In this document: one piece after another, positions 7,654 to 14,926 of the stretch
How the letters are laid out: the number at the start of each line of letters is the position of its first letter
Position numbering within the stretch: position 1 is the stretch's first letter
Assembly: GCA_002329365.1 (NCBI GenBank)
Contig: DCUB01000029.1
Coordinates: 1 to 23,822 of the forward strand
Origin: Ruminococcaceae bacterium UBA1425
Lineage (GTDB): Bacteria > Bacillota > Clostridia > Oscillospirales > Acutalibacteraceae
DNA: 23,822 nucleotides
Direction: 5' to 3'
Notes under the pieces: model-generated
What the model was told of the DNA's origin: nothing
What the model saw: the letters and a program-made list of their open reading frames with translations, nothing else
Database searches by the model: none
Made by a program: the position numbers and the translations under genes

Positions 7654-8723
7654 AATATCCCTGCTTCCGCGAGCGTGTCTGACGCAATCGTCTCACAGCG
7701 CATATACCTGTCGCGGTAGTCGCGGTTGCTGTTCATCATCATAAGACGCCTGTCATTGTCGAAAAGCTCGTCAATCCTTTTTGCGCACTCGTCCGCGCTC
7801 GTAAAGCTTAAGTAGTTTTTGCCCTCTTTGAGGTCTCCCGCGCTTTCGTAATACAGCGGCTCGGACACAACAGCCCTTGAGGCCGCAATGTACTCGGCGA
7901 ACTTCCAGCCCGTGGAGCGGTGAAGCCCCATGGTGGATATGTGTATGTCGAAGGTTTTCATGTGCCTGAGGTATTCGTTTTTTTTGCCTGCGGAGCTGTC
8001 GGGGAGCAAAAGGTCGGGGTATTCCCTCTGAGAAAACGCGGACGGCGTGATTCCGCCGAAGAAGCGGCTGCCGAACTCCCTGCGGCAAAGCCTTATGCAC
8101 TCGGCGCGGCTCTCGTTAATCAGGCGGCGTTCATCGCTCTTTTCCTCCGTAAGCTGTCCGGGAAAGTCGCCCGCCGGGTCCCAGAGGCGCGCCATGAAAA
8201 GCACTCTCGGCTCGCTGCTTTCGGACGGTTCGCTGAAAAAAGCCTCCTCATAGCACCAGCCGTTATAAAACTCGGAAAAAGGAAGAAGCCTTACAAGCTT
8301 TTTGAGTTTTTCGCGTTTCGGGTCGCACGGTACGGGAAGGTGGGCGGGGTTGCCCCTTGTTGTAACGAAAAAATTCGGCGCCGTCTTTTTTATTTTTTGC
8401 GGTTCGCGGAGCCTTGAATTCATGTCGGCGTTAAAGCTGCGCTTAAACATAAAATCGCAGCCTTCAAGCAAGCCGTCGTACAGCTTTTCAAAGCTTTCGC
8501 CGCTTTTAAGAAGATTGTCGTAGCCGTCGTTCATGTCGTAAATAAGGCTCCGCCCCCCGGCGTTTACCCTCAGCATGTTGTACGGAAGCCTCTTCGGGTC
8601 GTCCGCCGCAAGCTTTTTTATGCGAAGCTTTATTTTCCCGCTTTTTTCAAGCAGGTAAAGGCCCGCGATTATCTGATAAAGGTGAAGCGGAACCTCGCTC
8701 AGCTCAAGCGTGCATTCAAGCAT
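7650..8723 (-). CDS. Divergent GT-B-like glycosyltransferase of an EPS cluster
   Basis: The 357-aa protein does not match a family I can name with confidence. The C-terminal part looks like the donor half of a GT-B enzyme: VLFMARLWDP, DIHISTMGLHRSTGWKFAEYI with a conserved-looking Glu, and SRAVVSEPL in the place where GT4 enzymes have LGKPVI. The classical EX7E is absent. The N-terminal part has LIYDMNDGYDN and CDFMFKRSF, a pattern I recall from unassigned proteins in capsule clusters. ATG at 8723 is preceded by AAAGGGG with good spacing, and its first eight bases overlap the end of the upstream GT4. Longer in-frame reading to 8831 would run through that gene and lacks support. Glycosyl transfer is likely but not proven. 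Confidence 0.7.
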   Translation of the reverse strand: MLECTLELSEVPLHLYQIIAGLYLLEKSGKIKLRIKKLAADDPKRLPYNMLRVNAGGRSLIYDMNDGYDNLLKSGESFEKLYDGLLEGCDFMFKRSFNADMNSRLREPQKIKKTAPNFFVTTRGNPAHLPVPCDPKREKLKKLVRLLPFSEFYNGWCYEEAFFSEPSESSEPRVLFMARLWDPAGDFPGQLTEEKSDERRLINESRAECIRLCRREFGSRFFGGITPSAFSQREYPDLLLPDSSAGKKNEYLRHMKTFDIHISTMGLHRSTGWKFAEYIAASRAVVSEPLYYESAGDLKEGKNYLSFTSADECAKRIDELFDNDRRLMMMNSNRDYRDRYMRCETIASDTLAEAGIL

Positions 8724-9840
8724 TGTTTTCCCCTTTAATATACAAATCTTCAAGCATTTTCGCCGTCGCCCGTATATCGTAGCCGGCTTCGGCAACGGCG
8801 CTCGCCGCGCAGGGACTCCGGCCGCCGGCATTACTTATGGCGTCTGCCCACGCCTGCGCGTCGCCGAGCGGCAGAAACGTAAACCGCGAGCAGCCGAGGT
8901 AAGACATCCTTGATATCGCATCGGAGACGACGCACGGCAGACCGGCCGCCTGAGCCTCGACAATCACAAGGGGCAGTCCCTCGAATTTAGACGGCAGCAC
9001 AAAGACGTCGAACGCCTGCATCAGCCTGTTTACGTCGCAGCGCAGCCCGAGAAATCGTATTCTGTCTAATAGCCCGAGCCGCTTTGCCTTCTCCCTTACC
9101 TGCTCCATAAGAACGCCTTCGCCGGCAAGCAGCAGCAGGGAGTCGTCGTTTAACTCACTGAATTTCTGAAAAATATCTATAAGGAAAAGGTGGTTTTTCT
9201 GGTCGTTGAACCGCCCGACATGACCTACTGCCTTAGTTCCGTCTTTTATGCCGAGATCGCCGCGGACCTCTTTGCGGACAGCTTCGGAAAACGCGTATTT
9301 TTCCGTTTCGATACCGTTGCGGATAATTTTCGCGTTTTTTCCTTCGTTGCCGAAAAGCCAGCAGTTCGCAAGCTCCGAGCAGCCGAACAGCTCAGTCGCG
9401 TTTGGCACGATTTTTTGCCTGCAATATGATTTGTATATATTTTCCGGCGCATATCTGAGCCCCGTACGCGTATATCTCGAGTTGTGGCTGTGCGCTATGC
9501 GAACGGTAACGCCCGCGCGCCGCGCCTGTTTTAAAATAATCCCCGTAGTCGTTTCAAGGTGCGAGTGTACCGTCTTTATTTCGCCGTGCTCCCTGAAAAA
9601 CTCATAAAGCCTGCGCTCGTATACGGGCGGCGTAAGCTTTGTGAGGAACGGTATTCTGAAAATCCGGCCGCCCGATTTTAAAATCTCGTCCTCGAAAAAC
9701 ATCTTGTCAAAAACATTAACAAGAAAATCAAACTGAACCCTTTCGCGGTCGATGTTCCTGTAAATATTCATTATGAGCGTTTCGGCTCCGCCGCAGTTCA
9801 TTGAGTGGAGCACATGCAAAACACGGACAGGTTCTGCCAT
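8716..9840 (-). CDS. Glycosyltransferase family 4, EpsF-like
   Basis: A 374-aa GT-B enzyme. VRVLHVLHSMNCGGAETLIM at the start is the typical glycine-loop N-terminus of EpsF-like enzymes, followed by QFDFLVN, VHSHLETTTG and IAHSHNSRY. GHVGRFNDQKNHLFLIDIF opens the donor domain, and PSKFEGLPLVIVEAQAAG carries the EX7E pair. ATG at 9840 has GGAG 10 bases upstream, inside the end of the gene before it. The spacing (6 bp after the upstream stop and an 8 bp overlap with the gene downstream) fits one operon. It likely works with the neighbouring EpsD-like enzyme early in repeat-unit assembly. Confidence 0.9.
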   Translation of the reverse strand: MAEPVRVLHVLHSMNCGGAETLIMNIYRNIDRERVQFDFLVNVFDKMFFEDEILKSGGRIFRIPFLTKLTPPVYERRLYEFFREHGEIKTVHSHLETTTGIILKQARRAGVTVRIAHSHNSRYTRTGLRYAPENIYKSYCRQKIVPNATELFGCSELANCWLFGNEGKNAKIIRNGIETEKYAFSEAVRKEVRGDLGIKDGTKAVGHVGRFNDQKNHLFLIDIFQKFSELNDDSLLLLAGEGVLMEQVREKAKRLGLLDRIRFLGLRCDVNRLMQAFDVFVLPSKFEGLPLVIVEAQAAGLPCVVSDAISRMSYLGCSRFTFLPLGDAQAWADAISNAGGRSPCAASAVAEAGYDIRATAKMLEDLYIKGENNA

Positions 9841-9846
9841 TTGTTT

Positions 9847-10959
9847 TCAGCTCCGTTGTGTTATTTCGTAAAGCTCGGCAAGCTCTTTTAAAACGCTTTC
9901 GATTCCGTACGGAAGCACTGCCTCTCTCGCCGCCGACGAAAGTCTTTCGCGAAGCTCCTCGTCCGAAAACAGCGCTTCAAAAAGCCCTGCCGCCTTTTGC
10001 GTTTCGTGCGGTCCGACAATAAAGCCCGTTTCGCCGTCTTTTATAAGAGCGCGGTGACCTCTGTTGCCGACGGCCACCACGGGAAGCCCCGTAGCCATTG
10101 CCTCCATTACGTTAAGCGGAAGCCCCTCGCGCAGGCTCGACGCCGCGTAAACGTCGCATGCCTTCATAAGCTCCGGTATGTCGTCGCGCACGCCGAGGAA
10201 CTCAACCGGCACACCCTTTTCGGCGGCAAGCCTTTGATACGCTCCGCCGATGTTGTCCTGTCCGGCAAGAACAAGCCTTGCCTTCGGCACCGATATTTGT
10301 AGTATGCTCAAAGCCTCAATCAGAAACCGCTGGTTCTTGTTTACGTTTTGCTCTGCCGCGTAGAAAATTATTTTTTCGTCCGCTTCAAAGCCGAAACTTT
10401 CACGCAGCCTTTCACGTTCGCCGCTCTCCGCGCGTTTGAACCTCTCAAGGTCGCAGCCCACGCCGTGTATCAGGCGAACGCTTTCAGCCTTTAACAGCCG
10501 GCAGGCGCACTTATAATCCTCGTCGTTTATCGTTATCAGTTCATCCGTCAGGCGCGACAAAAGCCGTTCGGCGGGCAGAAAAACAAGCCAGTTTATAAGC
10601 GGCGCGCCGGAGCAGAAATGAAAGCCGTGCGCCGTATAAAAAACCCTTGTTCCTCTTTTTCTTGCCTGCCTTGACGCGAGCCTCGCAAGCGCCCCGCCCA
10701 CGGGAGTATGGCAGTGCACGACGTCGTAGTTGTTTTCGTTTATAATCCTTTTAAGCTGTTTGTAGGCGTCTGTGTTTGTTTTGCTCAAAGGGCTTCTTGA
10801 AACGGGTAGCGAAAAACGCCTGTCGCACTCGGGAATATGGCAGCTCCCCGAGCAGGCGGCGTGAACCTCAATGCCGTTTTCCCTCAGCATTTTAAAGCAC
10901 GGGATGTGAAAATACAGAAAATGCTCGGGAACCGTGGCGACAAAAAGTATCTTCTTCAA
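9847..10959 (-). CDS. Glycosyltransferase family 4, EpsD/CapM-like
   Basis: A 370-aa GT-B enzyme starting KKILFVATVPEHFLYFHIPC, the style of EpsD/CapM/TuaC-like enzymes. YDVVHCHTPVGGALARLA and FYTAHGFHFCSGAP are highly typical of that group, RLIHGVGCDLERFK gives the hinge region, and REGLPLNVMEAMATGLP carries EX7E. It starts with TTG at 10959, with GAGG 10 bases upstream inside the last codons of the dehydratase gene. In EPS operons the EpsD-like enzyme commonly follows the EpsC-like dehydratase, as here, and often uses an amino-sugar donor. The sugar is inference only. Confidence 0.9.
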   Translation of the reverse strand: MKKILFVATVPEHFLYFHIPCFKMLRENGIEVHAACSGSCHIPECDRRFSLPVSRSPLSKTNTDAYKQLKRIINENNYDVVHCHTPVGGALARLASRQARKRGTRVFYTAHGFHFCSGAPLINWLVFLPAERLLSRLTDELITINDEDYKCACRLLKAESVRLIHGVGCDLERFKRAESGERERLRESFGFEADEKIIFYAAEQNVNKNQRFLIEALSILQISVPKARLVLAGQDNIGGAYQRLAAEKGVPVEFLGVRDDIPELMKACDVYAASSLREGLPLNVMEAMATGLPVVAVGNRGHRALIKDGETGFIVGPHETQKAAGLFEALFSDEELRERLSSAAREAVLPYGIESVLKELAELYEITQRS

Positions 10960-10972
10960 CTATCGCGGACCT

Positions 10973-12874
10973 CTATTCAACGGTATTGTAATCGGGCGCT
11001 TCAACATAGTTCGGAACGATTTCCTTAAGGTACTCCCTTACGTTTATCATGTCGGCGCCGCGAAGCTTTTCAAGCGAAGCCTCAAGCGCCGCCTCGTCAA
11101 AATCGACGGGAGGCGTTACAAAGATTTTGTCGTTCGCCGTTAATTTTCTGCCCTTTATTTCCTCCTCCATAGAAAGCTCCTCGTAGAGCTTTTCGCCCGG
11201 ACGCAGCCCCGTAAATTTAATGTCAATATCCCTGTAAGGCTCGTAGCCCGACAGCTTGATGAGGTTTTCGGCAAGCGTCAATATCTTAATCTGCTCGCCC
11301 ATGTCGAGCACGAACACCTCGCCGCCCTTTGAAAGGCTGCCCGCCTGAACAACAAGCTGAGCCGCCTCGGATATCGTCATGAAATAGCGTGTGATTTCGG
11401 GGTCGGTAACCGTTACCGGCCCGCCGTTTTCAATCTGGCGCTTGAATATCGGAATCACGCTGCCGTTTGAGCCGAGCACGTTGCCGAAACGGACTGCGGC
11501 AAAGTCGGTGGCGGTTGTTTTTTTGTTGAAATACTGAATTATAAGCTCCGTTACCCTCTTTGTAGCGCCCATGACGTTTGCGGGGTTTACCGCCTTGTCG
11601 GTTGAAAGTATGATAAACTTCTGAGCCTTGAATTCCATTGCGACTTTCGCGGTGTTGTATGTACCGAAAATGTTGTTTTTAACAGCCTCGCACGGGCTGT
11701 CCTCCATGAGCGGCACATGCTTGTGCGCCGCCGCGTGAAAAACTATTTCGGGCAGAAACTCGCTGAAAATCTCGCGAATCCTCGCGGTGTCCTGAACGGA
11801 GCCTATGCGTATGTACATCGGAAAGACGCCCTTGTATTTTTCCAAAAGCTCGTTATATATGGCAAACGCATTGTTTTCGTAATTGTCGACAAGCACAAGG
11901 CTTTTCGGCTTGTGCTTTGCCACCTGACGGCAAAGCTCGCTTCCTATGGAGCCGCAGCCCGTAACGAGCACCGTCTTGCCGTTAAGATACCTGCACTGGT
12001 CGATATTCAGGTTGACCTCCGGGCGGGCGAGCAGGTCGGTTATTTCGACGTTTCTGATTTTTTTAACACCGTCGGCGTTGTCAGCCATTTCACGGAGCGA
12101 CGGCGAAGTTTTCAGCACGCAGTCGGTGGTCATGGCGATTTTCATTATTTCGAGCTGACGCGCCTGCGGCGCGGACGGTATGCATAGTATAATCTCGTCC
12201 ACGCTGAATTTTTCGGCGATTTCGGGAATCCGGTCGCAGCCGCCGCGGACAGGAATGCCGTTGAACCGCTGCCCCTGCTTGTGGCGGTCGTCGTCGACAA
12301 TTACGACGGGCTTTCCGTCCCTGTAGCCGTTAGCCGCAAGCTCGCGCGCTATAATCATTCCCATATCGCCAGCGCCGATAAGCATAACCCGCTTTTTCTC
12401 CCTCTTTTTTCCCGTTATCGTGCCTGCGCTTTCATGTATGACGCACCTGCCCATGCGGTAAAACAGCCTCGTGGTGCCGCACAGACCGATTATCAGGAAC
12501 GTGCTTATTATGTACACGGGAGGAGGGAAATTTCCGAGATTTAAAACAGAAAAAAAGCTGCCGACCTTGTCGACGGCGACGCCGAGAAGGCTTCCGAAGA
12601 ATCCCGCCAGGGTACACTGCAAAAGCTCGTAAAGCCCGGCGTACTTCCATAGGCTGTTGTAAAGACCGAAGGCATAGTATAACACAAGGAACATGGCGGT
12701 AACGGGCAGCGCTCTGCCTAAAAGCATGGGCATAACCATCGACAGCTTGTCCGCTTTGAAATTGAAATAGCTTGCCGCCGCCAGTAACGTACTGAGATTG
12801 ATGATGACTATATCTCCGACGATTAAAAAAAACTGACGGATGAAAATATTGACGTCAACTCTTTTTATCTTCAA
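10973..12874 (-). CDS. Membrane-bound nucleotide-sugar 4,6-dehydratase/epimerase, FlaA1/CapD/EpsC type
   Basis: The 633-aa protein has four N-terminal membrane helices (about residues 16-36, 53-71, 87-104, 119-136). A first Rossmann domain follows with MLIGAGDMGMIIAREL near 164-179. The catalytic SDR domain has VTGCGSIGSELCRQV near 304-318, LSTDKAVNPANVMGATKR near 423-440 and RPGEKLYEEL toward the end. In this family the TDK triplet and MGATK replace the usual Tyr-x3-Lys. It most likely converts UDP-GlcNAc to the 4-keto-6-deoxy sugar that leads to bacillosamine- or QuiNAc-type residues. TTG at 12874 is chosen: GGGGAGG lies 7 bases upstream, while an ATG at 12946 falls only about 7 bases after the predicted transcription start. 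It is the first gene of the operon. Confidence 0.93.
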   Translation of the reverse strand: MKIKRVDVNIFIRQFFLIVGDIVIINLSTLLAAASYFNFKADKLSMVMPMLLGRALPVTAMFLVLYYAFGLYNSLWKYAGLYELLQCTLAGFFGSLLGVAVDKVGSFFSVLNLGNFPPPVYIISTFLIIGLCGTTRLFYRMGRCVIHESAGTITGKKREKKRVMLIGAGDMGMIIARELAANGYRDGKPVVIVDDDRHKQGQRFNGIPVRGGCDRIPEIAEKFSVDEIILCIPSAPQARQLEIMKIAMTTDCVLKTSPSLREMADNADGVKKIRNVEITDLLARPEVNLNIDQCRYLNGKTVLVTGCGSIGSELCRQVAKHKPKSLVLVDNYENNAFAIYNELLEKYKGVFPMYIRIGSVQDTARIREIFSEFLPEIVFHAAAHKHVPLMEDSPCEAVKNNIFGTYNTAKVAMEFKAQKFIILSTDKAVNPANVMGATKRVTELIIQYFNKKTTATDFAAVRFGNVLGSNGSVIPIFKRQIENGGPVTVTDPEITRYFMTISEAAQLVVQAGSLSKGGEVFVLDMGEQIKILTLAENLIKLSGYEPYRDIDIKFTGLRPGEKLYEELSMEEEIKGRKLTANDKIFVTPPVDFDEAALEASLEKLRGADMINVREYLKEIVPNYVEAPDYNTVE

Positions 12875-12959
12875 GAGTCTGCCTCCCCGATGTATGAATG
12901 GGCTGTCTGCGACGAAAAAATGCCCGAAAACCGCAAAGATATACATGTATACATATGAT

Positions 12960-12988
12960 AATATATATTAAAAGTCCTTTAAAGTCAA
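12960..12988 (-). promoter_or_regulatory. Sigma-A promoter of the polysaccharide operon
   Basis: On the minus strand TTGACT (12983-12988), a 17-base spacer and TATATT (12960-12965) form a near-consensus promoter. The predicted start near 12953 leaves an untranslated leader of about 80 bases before the TTG at 12874. A perfect palindrome, TATACATGTATA at 12940-12951, lies right at the start of transcription and could be an operator. The wider stretch 12875-13145 has no gene. It also holds an inverted repeat (GGCAAAGCAG at 13040-13049 with 13083-13092) overlapping a smaller hairpin (13077-13094), of unknown role. Confidence 0.75.
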
Positions 12989-13145
12989 TACATCCGGCTT
13001 ATGTTTTAATTTCCGTCCGCGCATTAATTCAGTCTTCCGGGCAAAGCAGGAAAACAATAATTATAGTAAAAGCGTTCCGGCACTGCTTTGCCGGGTATTC
13101 CGCGAACAGTCGAGAATGCATTTGTGCGTCCGTCAACCTCAAGCT

Positions 13146-13173
13146 AAAAAAAATAAGGCGGATAAATTCCGCC
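13146..13173 (-). terminator. Rho-independent terminator of the AraC-type gene
   Basis: On the minus strand GGCGGA (13168-13173) pairs with TCCGCC (13157-13162) across a 5-base loop and is followed by TTATTTTTTTT. It is 23 bp after the AraC-type stop codon and separates that gene from the polysaccharide promoter. Confidence 0.85.
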
Positions 13174-13195
13174 CGTTGAATCGTTTCACAGCATG

Positions 13196-13549
13196 TCAGA
13201 CAGCCGACGTTATGTTAAGCCTGTACTGCCGGGGAGTTATTCCCGTGAATTTCTTAAAGTGCTTGTTAAAGTGGCTCTGGTCAAAATAACCCAGCGCGGT
13301 CCAGATGTCAGTAATTGAATACTGGCTCATTTTAAGCATTTCCTGAGCCTTTTTAACCTTGCATTGCTGTATGAACGACGAAATGCAGTTGCCCGTCTGC
13401 TTTTTGAAGCAAGAGTTGAGATAGCTTGCGTTAAGCTTAAGCTCGCGGGCGATTTCGCGCACCGTTATCCGTTCGTTGATATGCTCCGATACATATTCCG
13501 AAACCCTTGAAACGCATTTTGAAAATCCTTGTTTTTTCCCGTCGTCCAT
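13196..13549 (-). CDS. Short AraC/XylS-family transcription regulator (DNA-binding domain only)
   Basis: At 117 aa the protein is little more than the AraC DNA-binding domain with both helix-turn-helix units: ITVREIARELKLNASYLNSC (about 28-47) and SITDIWTALGYFDQSHFNKH (about 78-97), ending with the family signature FKKFTGITPRQYR. Full-length AraC proteins have an extra 150-200 residue ligand-binding domain that is missing here; no sign of a broken upstream part is seen. It therefore resembles SoxS/MarA-type regulators controlled by their abundance. ATG at 13549 has GGAG 9 bases upstream. Its promoter overlaps that of the divergent gene at 13688, so control of that gene and of itself is the obvious guess. 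The polysaccharide operon just downstream is a second candidate target. Confidence 0.85.
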   Translation of the reverse strand: MDDGKKQGFSKCVSRVSEYVSEHINERITVREIARELKLNASYLNSCFKKQTGNCISSFIQQCKVKKAQEMLKMSQYSITDIWTALGYFDQSHFNKHFKKFTGITPRQYRLNITSAV

Positions 13550-13578
13550 TTTGACAGTCTCCGCCCCTTCGGAATCAT

Positions 13579-13614
13579 TTGACGTATTATAGCATAAAAC
13601 TATAATATGTACAA
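13579..13614. promoter_or_regulatory. Two overlapping divergent promoters on one palindrome
   Basis: Plus strand: TTGACG (13579-13584), 16 bases, TATAAT (13601-13606), reading toward the gene at 13688. Minus strand: TTGTAC (13609-13614), 17 bases, TATAAT (13586-13591) with an extended TGC, reading toward the AraC-type gene. The two -10 boxes lie in a perfect inverted repeat, TATTATAG (13585-13592) and CTATAATA (13600-13607), with 7 bases between. Each promoter occupies the other's DNA, so polymerase can use only one at a time. Confidence 0.75.
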
Positions 13615-13687
13615 GACTTTTTCGGTAAAAAGTGATAGTCTTAACTTGTTTCGGAAAACAAAATATATATTAAAAGGAGTTTTTATT

Positions 13688-14002
13688 ATGATTGGTATCG
13701 GAACATGGATGTGTCATGTTGACACAATGCTCTTCAGGGGCGACGCCAAAATAAAGATTTTCGACAATGGCGGAAAGTACGGCTTTGAGCTTGACGTTAA
13801 GGATTTGGATATCCCCGATATCGATGTTAAGGATATCGTAGAAGAAGGCAACACGCTCAGCGCCACCGCCACAACCTCCATGCTCCCCGGCAAGGAAATT
13901 CCTATTTCGCTCACCTTCGACGGTGACACGGTTGAAGGCTCATTAAAGGTTCCGTTTGTGGGCAAGGTTAAGCTGAAGAACGGCAGAAAGATTGCCGACT
14001 GA
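13688..14002 (+). CDS. Small cytosolic protein of unknown function
   Basis: This 104-aa protein starts at the ATG at 13688, with AAGGAG 8 bases upstream; upstream in-frame codons to 13607 are not needed. It has no signal peptide or membrane segment. The composition is rich in Asp, Lys and Val with alternating hydrophobic residues (GDAKIKIFDNGGKYGFELDV, PISLTFDGDTVEGSLKVPF), which suggests an all-beta sandwich or barrel. I recall similar short proteins in Clostridia but know of no assigned role. It is divergent from a short AraC-type regulator and shares its promoter palindrome, so it is probably induced under a condition sensed by that regulator. Confidence 0.75.
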   Translation: MIGIGTWMCHVDTMLFRGDAKIKIFDNGGKYGFELDVKDLDIPDIDVKDIVEEGNTLSATATTSMLPGKEIPISLTFDGDTVEGSLKVPFVGKVKLKNGRKIAD

Positions 14003-14017
14003 TAACGATTAATATTG

Positions 14018-14055
14018 AACGGGGCATTGCCGAAAAGGCTTTGCCCCGTTTTTTT
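14018..14055 (+). terminator. Rho-independent terminator after the 104-aa gene
   Basis: ACGGGGCA (14019-14026) pairs with TGCCCCGT (14042-14049), with a small inner GCC/GGC stem, and is followed by seven T. It lies 16 bp after the stop codon. Confidence 0.9.
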
Positions 14056-14112
14056 GTGTCATAATTCCCGTATTCAAATACATCGGCGCCCGCTTAATGC
14101 GGCAAGTTAAGT

Positions 14113-14128
14113 GTAGGGGCGACCCTAC
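14113..14128. repeat. Short hairpin in intergenic DNA
   Basis: GTAGGG (14113-14118) and CCCTAC (14123-14128) with loop GCGA. Short GTAGGG-type hairpins are common in intergenic DNA of Firmicutes, but no second copy is in this window, so a repeat family cannot be claimed from here. Confidence 0.4.
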
Positions 14129-14174
14129 GGAAACGTTCACGCATATTGCCGTTATGTCATACAATGTAATGATA

Positions 14175-14203
14175 TATACGGTGAATGCTCTTTGCACCGT
14201 ATA
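14175..14203 (+). promoter_or_regulatory. Leader hairpin/possible operator upstream of the 187-aa gene
   Basis: TATACGGTG (14175-14183) and CACCGTATA (14195-14203) form a 9-bp stem with an 11-base loop, ending 11 bases before the GGAGGG ribosome site. A weak promoter candidate, TTCACG (14136-14141), 18 bases, TACAAT (14160-14165), would start transcription about at the base of this stem. Confidence 0.4.
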
Positions 14204-14228
14204 ACGATATTTTCGGAGGGTGTCTATA

Positions 14229-14792
14229 ATGCGGCAGACAAATTATAATTACGGGCAGGATTGCCGTCAGATGCAATTATCAAACGCTGTACGACGGCTG
14301 TGGACGGAGCATGTGCTGTGGACGCGTTTTTTTATTGTGAGTACAGCATTTGATTTGCCCGACCTTCAGCCTGTCACGGACAGACTTTTGCAAAACCCCG
14401 TTGATTTTGCCGTGGCGTTAAAGCCCTTTTACGGCGAGCAGACGGCAATGCAATTTTCCAGGCTGTTAACCGACCACCTTTTGATTGCGGCACAGCTTGT
14501 CAACGCTGCAAAATCGGGCGATACAGCGCAGGCGGATATGCAGCGCAGGAGATGGTACGAAAACGCCGGGGATATCGCCGGTTTTCTCGCGTCCGTAAAC
14601 CGTTTCTGGAACGAGGAAAAGTGGAAACGTCTGTTGTTCGATCATCTTCGCATGACGGAAAACGAGGCTGTTTTCATCCTTAAGGGCCAATATGAAAAAG
14701 GCATAAAAGAATATGACGGCATACAGGCGGAGGCCCTGCAGATGGCGGACGTGATGACCTGCGGCATTGTACGGCAGTTCAACGTCAGATAG
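14229..14792 (+). CDS. Helical protein of unknown function (conserved Firmicutes type)
   Basis: 187 aa from ATG at 14229, which has GGAGGG 8 bases upstream. It is predicted nearly all-helical and soluble. The landmarks LWTEHVLWTRFFI, DLPDLQPVTDRLL, LKPFYG, LLTDHLLIAAQLVNAAKSGD, RWYENAGDIAGFL, LLFDHLRMTENEAV and IKEYDGIQAEALQMAD match a family I recall from Bacillus and Clostridia that is often mislabelled in databases and has no proven function. The repeated H-x3-T/A helices (HVLWT, HLLIA, HLRMT) spaced through a bundle could bind a metal or small ligand, but this is inference. It has its own terminator and appears monocistronic. Neighbouring genes give no clear hint. Confidence 0.75.
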   Translation: MRQTNYNYGQDCRQMQLSNAVRRLWTEHVLWTRFFIVSTAFDLPDLQPVTDRLLQNPVDFAVALKPFYGEQTAMQFSRLLTDHLLIAAQLVNAAKSGDTAQADMQRRRWYENAGDIAGFLASVNRFWNEEKWKRLLFDHLRMTENEAVFILKGQYEKGIKEYDGIQAEALQMADVMTCGIVRQFNVR

Positions 14793-14796
14793 CCGT

Positions 14797-14825
14797 AAAA
14801 ACACCTCATAAAGTGTTTTTCTTTA
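14797..14825 (+). terminator. Weak A/T-rich terminator after the 187-aa gene
   Basis: AAAAACAC (14797-14804) pairs with GTGTTTTT (14813-14820), followed by CTTTAT. The stem is mostly A:T, so termination may be partial. The structure could work from both sides. Confidence 0.5.
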
Positions 14826-14866
14826 TGCGGCGTTAGCCGTTGCTTCTCAGATTAAATACTGTCGTC

Positions 14867-14908
14867 AAAAATTATGCGGCACCGCACATATGAGTTGTAC
14901 GGTGCCGC
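14867..14908 (-). terminator. Rho-independent terminator of rplJ-rplL
   Basis: On the minus strand GCGGCACCG (14900-14908) pairs with CGGTGCCGC (14876-14884), followed by ATAATTTTTG. It lies 19 bp after the rplL stop codon, so the transcript does not run on toward an rpoBC-type gene. Confidence 0.85.
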
Positions 14909-14926
14909 CAATATTTTTCGGAAATC

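Noticed and set aside
7650..8831. 36-residue longer start of the GT-B-like gene
   Set aside because: It would lie inside the coding region of the upstream GT4, whereas ATG 8723 has a well-spaced AAAGGGG site and gives a natural N-terminus.
13196..13549. AraC-type gene as a broken remnant of a full-length regulator
   Set aside because: It has its own promoter, ribosome site and terminator, both helix-turn-helix units are complete, and no ligand-domain remains are found upstream.
13655..13672. TATATATTA just before the 104-aa gene as its -10 box
   Set aside because: Transcription would start within or after the ribosome site; the TTGACG-16-TATAAT promoter upstream is better placed.
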